This document shows, one piece after another, positions 30,127 to 41,349 of a stretch of DNA of 64,000 bases (its first letter is position 1; every line of letters begins with the position of its first letter). Source of the stretch: Cladopsammia gracilis. Taxonomy: Eukaryota > Cnidaria > Anthozoa > Scleractinia > Dendrophylliidae. Position numbers and translations under genes: made by a program. Location: positions 62,001 to 126,000 of the forward strand of contig JAJGOT010000708.1 of NCBI GenBank assembly GCA_022457155.1, read 5' to 3'. Below the pieces are notes generated by a model. It saw nothing but the letters and a program-made list of their open reading frames with translations, had not been told where the DNA came from and searched no databases.

Positions 30127-30958
30127 CAAAAGGCATGATTCGTTTATTTTCCTCGTGTTTTTGTTGCAGGGCTAGTTTTCGGTCTTAAGATAAAGTTCTG
30201 CAACGCAGACGTAAGAATTTGTTTAAATAGTCTTTAAGCCTCTCCCTTGATAAAACCTCTTTTCATACCTGGCGGATGATACGATGAAAAATGCCAGTAT
30301 ACGTACTGATTGTATTGAAATGTTACGCAGGAACAACTACTGATTCTACTTTGAATCTTTCGCCTTTGTATCCAATAATGTTGTTTTTGTTTCTGATATT
30401 TCAGCCGTAAATTTGATTGCCTATGAAACATTTCTAAACGAATGATTTTATTGCGCTTTAGTTAACCCTCTGTGATTAAAGGATACACGCAGTGTTGAAA
30501 TCAATTTTCCACTTGTTTGTAGCAGTTTGTGATAGCTTTTTTAGCCTGCTATAGCGATTTTAATCACGTCGTAAAAAGGTTAATGACAGCTTCGAATGAC
30601 TGTTGTCGTTGTTTAGTAGAGTTTTATTAGTTTCTTCTAAATAGAACTACTTCTGTGCTGGATAATTGCGACGTATTTTCGGCAAAGCGATTATTTTTCT
30701 CAAGTGTTTTTGATTTCTGCAAAAATCGTTTTCGTCGTGTGGCAAGGCCAAAATGTTATTTCTGACTAATGAGCTTACGAAGAAGGCTAAAATAAATATT
30801 TTGTCGGCATGAGAGAGATTCAGGCCAGTGCATCAGGGAACAACAGACTTCGAGACCCATAAAACAGCTTGCAGAGTCTCCGAACAAGACACACCTAATT
30901 TGTCTTCCTGCTTATAACTTTACACGTTTTGTTTCGCTCGTCTTACTGTCATTTTGCA
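30127..30958. other. No gene recognised
   Basis: AT-rich, short ORFs only. It resembles intron or intergenic sequence and ends in a pyrimidine tract and CAG at 30958. Confidence 0.5.
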
Positions 30959-31245
30959 GCCCGCTTTCTGAGGCATATTTAGAACGCCATATTAGTCATT
31001 TCACCACATCTTTGTGTACCCATTGCGACATGACTCATACTACTCAGCGATTTTGCCATCCCCATGATTATTCTCCTGCTGAATTAACCTTTTTATTGGA
31101 TTTTCTTGAGCGCACTCCACAGGCTATATTTTCGCCAACACTATTTCTTTCGCTCATTCGCTTATGCGATTTTATGTTGATAAAGCATCATGTTGAAGTC
31201 ACGCAACATGGTGAACTGAAAGGGCGAAAAGAGCTCTGCGACTAA
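30959..31245 (+). CDS. Possible terminal exon or ORF of unknown gene
   Basis: An acceptor-like TTACTGTCATTTTGCAG is followed by an open frame of about 94 codons to TAA 31243-31245. The peptide has SLCTHCDMTHTTQRFCHPHD, with Cys and His that could bind zinc, then a hydrophobic IFSPTLFLSLIRLCDFMLI helix. No family recognised. It abuts the LINE at 31250, so it may instead be LINE 5' sequence. Confidence 0.3.
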
Positions 31246-31297
31246 ACGCGCATTTGAGAGTGTTAACTCCTCTCCAAGAAGGACAAATCAGAGTCCA

Positions 31298-31850
31298 ATG
31301 AAAAAACAAGTGAAAACTACACCTGACGAGGAAATCGTCCCAATTGGTGACCTTAAAACAGAAATCACGAATGCCATCAATGCCGTACTTGATTCGAAAC
31401 TCAACCAGATGACTGCAAACTTAGAAGCTGTTATTACTTCCAAGATAAACGAATTGGAGACAAAATTGGAGGCAAAATTTAAGAACATCGTGGAGAGGGA
31501 AATAGAGAAGCTTAAAGACGAATTCAACGACAGCATCAACCACGTGGAAGATGTCCTTAAACAGGACATCGATTGTACTTGGGAGTATGCAGTGCGCAAT
31601 GAACAATACTCGCGAAAAAACAATCTAAGAATTCTTAGGCTAAAGGAACACCCACATGAAAATCTCGAGGAAGATTTAAATAAAATTTGCAAAGGAACAT
31701 CTTCACGAGGATATCCGACCTGACGAGGTGGAAATTATTCATGGGATAGGCCAACCTAAGACAACAGATGCTAAGGAACAAAGCAGTATTGACCAAAGGT
31801 CAACACCTCCGACCAAACCAAGACCGATAATTGTGTAAATCATTACCTAA
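31298..31850 (+). pseudogene. LINE ORF1 5' part (coiled-coil RNA-binding protein)
   Basis: A Lys/Glu-rich coiled coil (about residues 15-90) is followed by YAVRNEQYSRKNNLRILRLK, the boundary between coiled coil and RRM-like domain in LINE ORF1 proteins. The frame shifts near 31700 and continues DEVEIIHGIGQPK until the insertion. The 3' part, from about 32571 to 32763 (MRLLHKRRELKGKKLVIQED type), completes the domain. Confidence 0.65.
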
Positions 31851-32575
31851 GTGATGGTTGAAAGGTTGTAACACCGCGTTTATAATCTAGTCATCATCAG
31901 GCTTATATTTCAGTCGTAATCTCTAGTCGATCCGTTCGAATCGCTTTTGGTTCACTATCCGACAACGCATGGCTCACCCATCTACTTCCCCGGTTCTTCC
32001 GCGACGTACCAGCAGGAAAGTAAAACCCAATATCGACCCCGACTTTGAGTACGACTATGTACAAAGGCGTATCGACCAACTTGATCGCGAGCTCGCCGCA
32101 TCAGGACTGTCGCCACACCGCGTTCCTCATGTTCCTTCGCCGCCTACTCACGTTCCCATTCCTCCAAGGCAGATCACCGAGTCTCCTGTGACCTCTCAGG
32201 CTCCAGTAACAGCTCAAACAATTTCTACTGAGCTTCAGCTGGCCCAGCTTCAGCGCGGTAAGTTGGCCTTGGAACTCGAGGTTCTCAAGCTCCGTGCCGC
32301 CGCCGCGGAAATCAAGGTCGCTGACGGCGCAGAGTCTTCAAAATCTGGCACGGCGAGGAAAAAAACGCACAATCGACTGGCCCCACGAGTTTTGTCCAGG
32401 TGCGCCAACATTGGACTTCGACAAGTTGGAGCTGGCCGACTTTGTTGCGGGTTTCCTCAAAATGATTAAGCCTTATGAGGCTACACACAAAGAGGTCATG
32501 CTTCAGCTTCTCGAATTATTAATGCTAAAAGCTTCCAGCTACCTCTGGAAGAACGTACGAGGTTTTTAATTGTAA
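31825..32575 (+). mobile_element. Insertion inside LINE ORF1 carrying a gag-like ORF
   Basis: LINE ORF1 breaks at ATAATTGTGTAAATCATTAC and resumes at TTAATTGTAAAATTCATATC, a likely imperfect target duplication. Inside, 31969-32469 and the overlapping frame 32294-32569 encode a Pro-rich N-terminus, a coiled coil (ELQLAQLQRGKLALELEVLK) and RTIDWPHEFCPGAPTLDFDK, then FVAGFLKMIKPYEATHKEVM. It looks like the gag-type protein of some retroelement, frameshifted, with no pol. Confidence 0.45.
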
Positions 32576-32861
32576 AATTCATATCTAACAAAACGAAAAT
32601 GCGACTCCTTCACAAACGACGGGAGCTTAAAGGTAAAAAGCTGGTCATACAAGAAGATATGGCGCCAGACCTAGCCAAAAGATTAACTAAAGTTAAAAGA
32701 GAAGAGATCCGTGGAATCGGCTTGGTTTACAAACGGAAAGATAAAGTTCAAGCTGAAGAATGATTCAAGAATCTTAGAGCTTAAAGGTTGGATGGACTTA
32801 CAAAACATTCATGATTAGCTTAATTTAAATGAAGTAGCTTAATAATCGTAAATAATATTCC

Positions 32862-34743
32862 ATGATTTGTCAAATTTGCTTAAAGGAAATCAATGTAAAG
32901 AAAACAAATTCCCCAAAAATACTGTGTGACATCTGCCACATGGCATACCACTACATTGCGTAAATAACTCAGACAATGAAACTCCCCACTGTGGTGTGAC
33001 AGATGTCCTATGGTATTGCGCAAAATGTCTCTCTTTACCATTTAGTCGCCTAAAAGGTCCTGAATTCTACGATGTAGTTAATGTTGATGGCAACCTTCAT
33101 GACCTGATAAAATTATATAGCCTCAAATCTAACCCTCTCTTTTCAAACGATATTTGCAACGTCGACATATACAATCTGATCACGACATCGATCCAGACAA
33201 TAATTTTTTAGTTAAACACATATCCGGCGACAAATGCCATTATTACACAGAAGAGAATTTAATCAATCTTTTAAAATAAAACAAAAATATAAAAAATGAA
33301 CTTTCTTTGTTCCACTTAAATGTAAGAAGCATTAAAAACAAGTTCGATGATTTCTATACCTATTTACACTCACTTAAGATAGACTTCTCTCTCATCGGTA
33401 TATCAGAGACATGGATAACTGATAATAGCGCAGATCTGTATGATATACCTGGATACGTATTTTTAAATGCTAATCGTAAATTCAAAATTGGAGGAGGTGT
33501 GGGTTATACATCAAAGACCATATAGACTTTAAAATCAGAGAGGATCTTTCAACGGAAAAGGAGGACATTTTAGAATCTCTGTTTGTGGAAATTTACCGCC
33601 CTCTAAATGGCAATCTACGAGAATTTGAAGAATTAGTTGAAAAATTACTTGATAAGATTAACAAGGAAAGGAAAGAATGTTATATAATGGGAGACTTTAA
33701 CATAGATTTGCTAAAAATCAACCAGAATACGTTAATACATAATATTTTAAATCAATTTACCTCATCATTTTTTTTTACCCGTTAATAACTAAACCAACAA
33801 GAATAACCTACAAAAGTGCAACATTGATAGACAACATCTTTATGAACAGGCTAAATAATGATGACTTAAAAGGGATACTCTGCACTGACTTATCAGATCA
33901 CTTGCCTGTCTTTGCTATTAAACAAGATACAAAATTAAAAAAGAATAAGACAGAGGTTAACAGAAGACAAATCACGCCTGCAAACATAGAAAAAATGATA
34001 TGTGAACTGAGCAAAGAAAACTGGACTGAGTTATACACACTTAATGACACTAATGAATCATACAATTTATTTCAAGAAAAACTCACTCGACTTTATGATA
34101 GGGCCTTTCCGCTGAAAGTATCTAAAATTAAGGAGAATAAGCTGCAAAATAAACCTTGGCTATCAAAGGGACTGCTCAAATCTCTAAAAACAAAAGACAA
34201 ACTGTACAAAAAATCAATCAAGTCTCCAACAGCTGAGAATAAATGTAAATTTAAACGATATAGAAATAAACTTCATCACCTGCTAAAGGATAACGAAAAA
34301 ATATATATTACAAAACAAAATTTGAAAAAATAAGGAACAACTCACGCCAAACATGGGCTCTTATTAACGAAGTTATAAACAAAAAGAAATCAATGAGCAC
34401 TTTACCTGACGCTTTCAGTCATAATAATAAAGAAATAACCGACACAGTTGAAATAGCAAATACATTTAATGACTATTTCACAAATGTAGGACCAAATCTT
34501 GCAAGTAAAATACCACCAGTAGCTACATCATTTAATGTCTTTATGAGCAATACACAACATCGTGAAAGCTTCTTTGTTGACCCTGTTACAGGGTCAACAA
34601 AGAATCCAAAATCCAAGCAAATCGGTGGTTCTGATGAATTCAGTCCAAAAGTAATACGAGAATTAGCACCCGTAATCAAACAGCCATTTGTTGTGTTCTC
34701 AAAGACTCTCTTTATTACTCATGCGCGAAGCGGCATGAGTTAA
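32862..34743 (+). pseudogene. LINE ORF2: PHD-like finger and APE endonuclease, RT truncated
   Basis: ATG 32862 opens a Cys/His finger (CQICLKE, then CDICHMAYHY, then WYCAKC). The APE endonuclease starts at about 33300 with FHLNVRSIKNKFDD (Asn), then GISETWI (Glu), MGDFNIDLL (Asp, Asn), ATLIDNIFMN and LSDHLPVF (Asp-His). The RT linker runs to about 34700 with FNDYFTNVGPNLAS. At least four stops or shifts (near 32960, 33515, 33785 and 34330) kill it. Confidence 0.75.
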
Positions 34744-35038
34744 AATTCGCCCTCCGTTTTTCTTCGTGTCACGATTTTGCATGAAAATTTATGCACGCAT
34801 ATTTTAAATTGTGCACTTCCGGTTCATAGACTTCCTGTTTAGTGACTTCCGGTAAAACAGCGTTACTGAAGTGTCGCGACAGCATCTCCTACAACCCTAC
34901 TTACATTACAAATGTTCACGTTAGGTATATATCAGACTTAGAAGAATCACTGCTGGCTTCATTGTGGTACAGCCTTCCTTTACAAAACATTCAACAGTAA
35001 TTAACGTGGTTTGCAGGAACGATGACTGAATGAAAGGA
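34744..35038. other. No gene; possible distal part of Gypsy LTR
   Basis: Mixed sequence with ACTTCCGGT repeats. Its part nearest the G-tract element may belong to the Gypsy 3' LTR that begins at 35730 on the minus strand. Confidence 0.35.
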
Positions 35039-35048
35039 GTAACTCTTC

Positions 35049-35544
35049 CCGGGGGGGGGGGGGGTACTTGGGTTAACTTTTGCAGGGTATGTGCCGCTGG
35101 CCTCTCAGAGCCCCTACCCCATTAAAGTCTGTTCTGTGGCCAATTATAGGCCCCATCTTAGTCACTTTTGAGTAAATGTAAATTTCGCAATCCCAACTTA
35201 GTCACTTTCTGTTTAGCCATCTACCTTGAGTTCGGAACCCTTTTAACTAGGTCATCCTCAAATGAATTGGCACATTTATTAAATGTAGAGAAGACTTTAC
35301 TCTTCACCTACAAACCTTCTGATACATTTGTTAACCGAAAATATTTACAAGCTTAAACTACCCAAACAATACTTGCCAGAATTTTCTTACCCCAAAAAAT
35401 CCCGACAATTTGCCACCCCATTCTAGTAACTCTATTAAAAATGCAACCCCATTATAGTCAATCCAGTCGTGAAAATGCGACCCCATCCAGCGACACATCC
35501 CCATTAGCCTATTACTAGGAAGTAAACCCCCCCCCCCCCCCCGG
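35049..35544. mobile_element. hAT-like MITE with G-tract termini
   Basis: Termini CCGGGGGGG and CCCCCCCGG flanked by direct copies of GTAACTCTTC (35039-35048, 35545-35554). The interior has repeated CCCCAT and TTAGTCAC motifs. Related sequence recurs near 44580 and 45280. Confidence 0.7.
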
Positions 35545-35903
35545 GTAACTCTTCTCCATGTCGGACATCTTCTTATCATGTTTAAAATATATCATAAAAC
35601 TTTCTTACGCATGCGCATGAGTATAGGCTGCTTGCAGTCTCTTGTTCTGAACAATAATCAAGGTATTACATTTCAAGTAATCGATATCTGATGATCTAAT
35701 TTAGTACCTTAATATTCTAGTCACGTAACATCCCCCTTCCTTGGGATACACAGAAATCACAATGCTCCTCACATCAAAGTTCATTTATCAGTGTTCAGTG
35801 TTTTAGATGGTAGTGACTCAGAGATAATCAATCTAAAAAAAAACAAAGAAAATTAAATGTCAAATCCGGTTGCTAACGTCTAACGAACGAAAGTCTCTAG
35901 CTC

Positions 35904-37353
35904 CTAGCGAGCATAATCTTTTAGGTACGCAGGCTCTCTGATGGTTCTCTTGGGACGCTGTGGGACAGGAACGGCAGCAGGTGTGGGTTGCTGCTCCTTG
36001 GGTTGTTGGACAGTTTGTTTGCTGGTCCTATCTAGGTTCTGGCTCCGTTCTTTGTTCTGGGTCACTGCCTGGTTATCCTGTGGATGTTGTTCAGTTGACT
36101 TCGGTGAGGTGGGGGTGGGCTGTTGTTTCAGGTCTACTCTATTGCGACGGTAGGTCCCACTCGCAGACTCTACTTCGTAGGATCTTTCGTCATGTCGTTT
36201 CGTTACTGTCCCTTTTTCCCATTCTTTCCGTCCGAGTCTGAATGGTCTCATCCTTACTTCATCTCCTTTTTCCAAGGGGGGGAGGGGGGGAAGGTCTCGG
36301 GTGCTCTTGTTGTAATACTCGGCTTGTCGTGCTTGTCTTGCCCGAGTCTCCTTCTTAACTGTTTCAGCACGTACCACTTGTGGCCTCAACAACTCTTTGG
36401 TGGTAGGGAGTTGCGTTTTGCATCGTCGGCCTAACAGTCGTTGGGCGGGGCTGGTATCCATTGATTCGGTTGGAGTGTTTCGTAGTGCTAGGACTGCAAG
36501 GTATATGTCTCCTTTGGTATCTTTCGCCTTACGAAAGAGTCGTTTTGCGTCCTTCACAGCTGCTTCTGCTTTGTCGTTGGTCTGTTGGTGTCCCGGGCTC
36601 CCTGTGCGGTGCTCGAAACCCCACTCGCTTGCAAAGCTGGCAAACTTCTCGCTGGCAAATTGCGGGCCATTGTCACTGATAACAATGTCTGGAATTCCCT
36701 GCCTTGCAAAATAGCACTTCAACTTCTTTACGACGGTGCTCGCTTTTGTGTCAGGTAAATTGTCTATTTCCCAGAAGTTTGAGAAATAATCAACGATGAT
36801 TAGATAATCTTTGCCATCAATAGTGTACAAATCCGCACCGATCTTCTCCCAGGGGCGTTCCGCAACTTCGTGACTCATCAGGGTCTCTCTCTGCTGCTTT
36901 ACTTCATATTTGCTACATGTTTCGCACTGGGCGACATACTCCTTCAGTTCTGCAGTCATACCAGGCCAGTACATGCACTCTCTGGCTCTTCTTAAACAGC
37001 CATTCACGCCAATGTGTGAACTGTGAATACGCTCCTTCATCTTTGCTCGCATTGGTTTTGGAACGAGAAGGCGCTCGCCTTTGAAGACAAGACCATCATA
37101 GACACTCATTTCGTCGCTGAAATTAAAGTATGGAGCTAACACGGCTGGGAGCTGCTGCTTTTCTTCTGGCCATCCAGCATGTATCACCTGCTTTAGCTGC
37201 AGCAAAACTTCATCATCATGGGTGCTGGTTCTCATCTCCTCGAGTCTTTCCTCAGTCATCAGTAGCAGTTTAACAGCATTGAAACGCTCAAACTCTCCTT
37301 GGGTGTTCTGCGTGGTGGGTAGAAATGCCCTGCTCAAGGTGTCAGCAAGGTAC
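35904..37353 (-). pseudogene. Ty3/Gypsy integrase
   Basis: Zinc-binding HHCC region (HIGVNGCLRRARECMYWPGM then QCETC) followed by the DDE core: Asp in EKIGADLYTIDG, Asp in IVISDNGPQFAS, and Glu in TNDKAEAAVKDAKR. The C-terminal domain has PLEKGDEVRMRPFRLGRKEW, then a Gln/Pro-rich tail ending KRTIREPAYLKDYA. The frame itself is open; its junction to RNase H is broken by the MITE at 37354. It inserts the cDNA of this element. Confidence 0.88.
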
Positions 37354-37784
37354 CGTATTCATGTCTTCGAATAATAGCCGGGGGCGATTATTAACTTTTT
37401 CACTTCAAAAGGGGGCGATTATTCGAGGGAAGGCGATTAATCGAGAGGGGCGATTATTTCAAATATTGCTCGCTGGAGGTTCTAACGTGCTAATGTGCTA
37501 ATTTGAGAGCCCCTAGAAATATAGTAAAGAGTCAAATACACGAACGTCACTATAAAAAAAACTACATGAAACCTGTGCTTTTATAACTTTTCTGTAATTG
37601 TAACGATTGTTTCCTTTGCAAAAAGTGAACTTTTAACTTGACTGGGACGATTTGCAAGAAAAGAGAGGGGATGGGGCGATTAATCGAGGGAGGCGATTAT
37701 TTCAAATATTTCCACCAAAGGGGGGGGGGCGATTATTCGAGAGGGGCGATTAATCGAGGGACGGCTATTATTCGAGGAAATACG
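37354..37784. mobile_element. MITE inserted between Gypsy RNase H and integrase
   Basis: 431 bp with termini CGTATT and AATACG, duplicated GTAC on each side (37350-37353, 37785-37788). The interior has repeated GGGGCGATTATTCGAG and GGCGATTAATCGAG units in both orientations. Taking it out leaves the pol frame continuous. Confidence 0.85.
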
Positions 37785-37788
37785 GTAC

Positions 37789-38771
37789 ATTTCTGGCCCA
37801 GGTTTGTAGACGATCGTGACGTCATATTTCTGTGTCTTCAATAGCATCCCTTGAAGTCTCTTGGGTGCAGTTCGTAGTGGTTTGTTGGCAATCGCCGCTA
37901 GTGGCTTGTGGTCACTCTGGACTGTTACAGGGCGGCCATACACATACTGATCGAACTTCTGTAGCGCGATAACTACTGCCAGCATCTCCTTCTCTATCTG
38001 GGCATAACGCGTTTCAGGGTCTGTAAGGGCGCGACTGGCAAATGCCACAGGTTGCCCAAATTTTGCATGAGGGCTGCCCCGAGTCCCTTGTCGCTTGCAT
38101 CACATTGGACTGTGAGCTCTTCGTCAGGGTTGTAGTATTTCAGCAAGGGTGCGTGTGTCACAAGCTCTCTGACTTTCTCAAAGGCTGAGTCATGCTCAGG
38201 TTGCCACTGCCACAATGCTTCTTTGTGCGTTAACTGCTGTATGGGCTCTAGCACTTCCGCTAGTCGGGGCAGGAACTTGGCGAGGTAGTTCACAAAACCA
38301 CAAAATCTTCTCACAGCATTCATATTGCCGGGCTTGGGCATATTGCGTACTGCTTCGATCTTCTCTGGATCCGGTTTAAGACCATCTGCTGTGACCAGAT
38401 GTCCCATGTAGGGTATCTCCTTACATAGCAACTTCAGCTTCTTCTTATTCAGCTTTATCCCTCTTTGTCTACATCGCAGGAGGAACTGCTGTAACTTTCT
38501 GTTGTGGTCAGCTACTGCCTCTTTTTCGGTATCTCCAGTTCCATATATGACCATGTCATCATGGACTGTGAGCAAACCATCAAGTCGGTCAAGTGCCTGG
38601 TTAAGCCTCTTTTGGAACATTTCACTGGCTACACTGACTCCAAATGGAAGTCGTCTCCATCGGTACCTCCCATAAGGAGTGTCAAAGGTTGTCAGCTTGC
38701 TCGACGCCTCATCCAGTTGGACATGCCAGTAGCCATTTCTTGCGTCTACTTTGGTGAAGACTTTTGCTCGT
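37789..38771 (-). pseudogene. Ty3/Gypsy reverse transcriptase (from motif A) and RNase H
   Basis: Starts abruptly at FTKVDARNGYWHVQLDE (motif A), then RWRRLPFGVSVASEMFQ, LTVHDDMVIYG (motif C, HDD where YxDD is usual), KKLKLLCKEIPYMGH and RRFCGFVNYLAKFLP. RNase H follows with LTVQCDASDKGLGAAL and, after a shift near 38050, FASRALTDPETRYAQIEKEM and TVQSDHKPLAAI. The fingers of RT are missing. Confidence 0.85.
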
Positions 38772-38773
38772 AA

Positions 38774-38830
38774 GTTAGTCGGCCCAACAATTAGGGCGTT
38801 GAATGGTAGCTTTCTTGGGTCTGAGTGCAT
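38774..38830 (-). pseudogene. Packaging ATPase, N-terminal stub
   Basis: Nineteen codons (MHSDPRKLPFNALIVGPTN) equal to the start of the gene at 10396, cut inside the Walker A loop where Gypsy RT sequence begins in the same frame. Confidence 0.8.
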
Positions 38831-38850
38831 CTATACCTGTATTTTTTAAC

Positions 38851-40104
38851 TTAATACTGAACCGCCTGCAGCTGCCTGTCCATGATGTTCATCTGTGAGT
38901 CACTGATGGTGTAGATGTGCCGGCAAGGTACGTTTCCCTATCCAGTAGGCTTTCTTTCAATCTTAAGGTGTACGCCGTCTTTTTTGTCGACGAGACGTAT
39001 GCCACTACCGTGCATGGTTGTGTCAGCCATTGATCTCAGATCGATAAGGAGGCCGAACTTGTTGCCCGTGAGAAATTTGGTCAGATTCATGTTAGGTCTA
39101 CCACCACTCTTTTTTCCGAAGAATCGGTTGATTTCAGTCCACATGTCCTTGTCATCGATGCCATTGTTGGAAATCCTGTTGGGCGAACCGTTTATTGTGA
39201 CATTCACTTTGGTGATGTCGGGGTTGAAGTATCTTTCGGAGTCCCTGGCGCCTGCCGTGTAGGGCTCGATAAAGAGCAGAAGAATGGCCTTGAGTGATCT
39301 GCGCTGAGGGTTGATCCGAAGGTTCAGCCTAGCGTCGGTGCCTTTCGCAAATGGAACCACCTCTTCTCGCATCACATGGTCGTAGGCGAACTCCTTTCCG
39401 CCAGAGTAAATGCTCTCCGCCTCGTCAGCCAGTGATTTGCTGCGGATCGTCTCGTACTCAAGCTTGATATTTGTCAACTTGTAGACAAACTTACTTGTAT
39501 CCGAGCCCCTTACAACCTGAGATGCCGATGCAAGCGTTAGTTCAAAGATAAGATCGTTGTAGAGAGCCTGTGGGTATGAAACGCCGTGGTCGGTCAGGAT
39601 CTGGTGGTCCAGATTGATGCGGTATTTGTTTTTGTAAACGCTCTCCAGCTTATTTTCTGCATGCACACCAGAGGTCTTCTTATTGCTGACATTAGAGCGG
39701 ATCTTACACAAATCAGCACTCTGGATGCCCTCCAGTAGCATGTTATCGCGCTCATCCACTGAGAGAAACAGGTCCTCAAATATTTTGTAAATGTCATATC
39801 CAACAGTATCCTGGACAGTGGTGGCAGCAAATTTCACAACGAGTTTGTCAACCAGCGCCCGAGAAACATTCTGGACTAGAAAGTTGTCTGCGTGGCCGCC
39901 GGCAAGCTTGATGTTAAAAAGCAGGGCCAGCGAGCCCGACACGATAACTTCATGTTCATTCAGCTTAGGCACCGAAACGTATAGGGTCTCGCCAGGCTTC
40001 GCCTCAGTGCGGTCAAATGTGATGCGCTTTACGGTGCGCTCTGCTTTCATTGCACCAAGATTCTTCTCGTAATGCCTGGGTCGGAGGTTTGGTTGTTCAG
40101 CCAT
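38851..40104 (-). pseudogene. Major capsid protein, second copy, frameshift near C-terminus
   Basis: Starts at ATG 40104 beside the AT-rich divergent promoter; an in-frame upstream extension exists but overlaps the promoter. The body matches 9128-10378 along its length (PGETLYVSVPKLNEHEVIVS, DNMLLEGIQSADL, QRRSLKAILLLF). The frame stops at 38938; the last 25 or so codons, ending MDRQLQAVQY at 38851-38853, lie in the next frame. One indel near 38935 explains this. Confidence 0.85.
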
Positions 40105-40146
40105 GGTATATTTATATGTTTGTTTAAAATTTATATAATATACATC
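40105..40146. promoter_or_regulatory. Divergent promoter of capsid and coiled-coil genes, second copy
   Basis: 42 AT-rich bases (GTATATTTATATG, then AATTTATATAATATACATC) between the two ATGs, same layout as 9090-9127 although the sequence has diverged. Confidence 0.65.
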
Positions 40147-41349
40147 ATGGCTGAAGGCGGCTTTGATCCAACAACTGAAAATGAGGATGCATGGCTTGAC
40201 GATCTGCTTGATGAAGATGACGATGATGATGACGAAGATGAAGAAGTTGACACAACACGGCCCTTTCAACCAGGCGCTGCTTCCACCCCATATCATAACG
40301 GTGAAGAGCATGAAATGCACACATTACCTCGCGATCAGAGCGGACTGCCAGACACCCCTCTGCTTGGAGACTTCTTAGATTTAACTGATAAAACACAGAA
40401 GGTTAATAAAGCCAAGGACATCATCAAAACGTTATACCCAAAAGCGGCTATGGACAAATTAGGCCCAATTAAGTTCGGTAGAAAAAGAGGAAATGAAAAC
40501 AAAATCGTTTCCTTCGGGCCACAGGGTGGAGAGTCTGACATTTTTAAGAAAGATGGTTCAGGCCTTCTTAAATCGTTCACAGATAGGTTTAAAGAGGCTC
40601 TTGGTCCAAGCGCTGAAGAGATTGTCTCTGAAGACAATACGGTAATAAGGGAAGAAAAACAAAGGGTAAAAGAAGCAGAAAAACAACTGAAACAGACGGA
40701 AAGAATTGCTGTAAAACGACTACAAGCAGCAGATGAGGTGCAAAGCCTTAGGGACAGAATCGGTCAAACTCAATCGAGGATTGACGCTCTGGAACAGGAA
40801 CAAGGTTCAAGCGTCGAGAGTCAAAACGAGTTGGAAAGACTGAAACAACTGAAAGAGAATCTTCAAGGCGATCTGGAAAACCAGAAAAAAGAATTAGGCG
40901 CCCTTCAAAAAATACAAAAACAAAAAGACAAAGAACAGGCAAAAGTAGACAAACTCAGAACACAACTTTCGGCCAAAGAAAAAGAAAGAAATGCTGTCAA
41001 AGCAAGACTGCACAGCACTAAACCCCTTGAAGATCTAAGAGAACGAGAAGCCGAGCTTGAACGTCAAAACGAGGAAGACAAGCACGTGATAGAGGATGAG
41101 AACACGTCACCTTCTGACAGAGAAGCCGCGGAAGTGAGAGTTGCAAAGCGTGAAGAAGAGCTGGCAAGGTTAAGAACACAGGTTCAAGAAAGGGATTTAC
41201 CTTTGAGAGAAAGGATCAAAAATCGTTTTATCTCCTCGAAAACACGAAACAATTTGCATATAACGCCATGCACGAACCTGACAACCGAGAAAGGCAGAAG
41301 AAAATTATTTCACACTTTCACTGAAGATGTAAAACGGTACATTTTGTGA
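40147..41349 (+). pseudogene. Coiled-coil protein, second copy, membrane tail replaced
   Basis: Starts MAEGGFDPTTENEDAWLDDL with a longer acidic run than copy one, then the same HTLPRDQ, KFGRKRGNENKIVSFG and coiled-coil blocks, up to LPLRERIKN. At about 41222 the homology ends, and the three hydrophobic segments of copy one are replaced by unrelated residues to TGA 41347-41349. It would lack its membrane anchor if made. Confidence 0.85.

Larger units (their letters stand above)
31250..34743 (+). mobile_element. CR1-like LINE, truncated before RT core
   Basis: ORF1 coiled coil, ORF2 with N-terminal PHD-like finger and APE endonuclease and the start of the RT domain are collinear. The RT palm is absent; at about 34720 the sequence changes to ACTCATGC-type hairpin sequence. 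ORF1 is interrupted by a separate insertion (about 31825-32575). PHD plus APE suggests the CR1/L2 group. Confidence 0.75.
35555..38771 (-). mobile_element. Ty3/Gypsy retrotransposon fragment
   Basis: Reading on the minus strand: RT and RNase H (38771 to 37789), a MITE insertion, then integrase (to 35904), a purine-rich tract GGAAGGGGGA and a TGTTACGTGA LTR start at 35730. gag, protease and the N-terminal fingers of RT are missing, and the fragment is joined directly to Polinton sequence. Confidence 0.85.
38772..41222. mobile_element. Second Polinton fragment
   Basis: Contains the first 19 codons of a packaging ATPase gene, a major capsid gene and a coiled-coil gene in the same order and orientation relations as 7689-10460, but inverted in the window. 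Protein identity to the first copy is roughly 80 percent by eye, so it is a different subfamily. Both ends are truncations: into Gypsy RT on the left and unknown sequence on the right. Confidence 0.9.
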
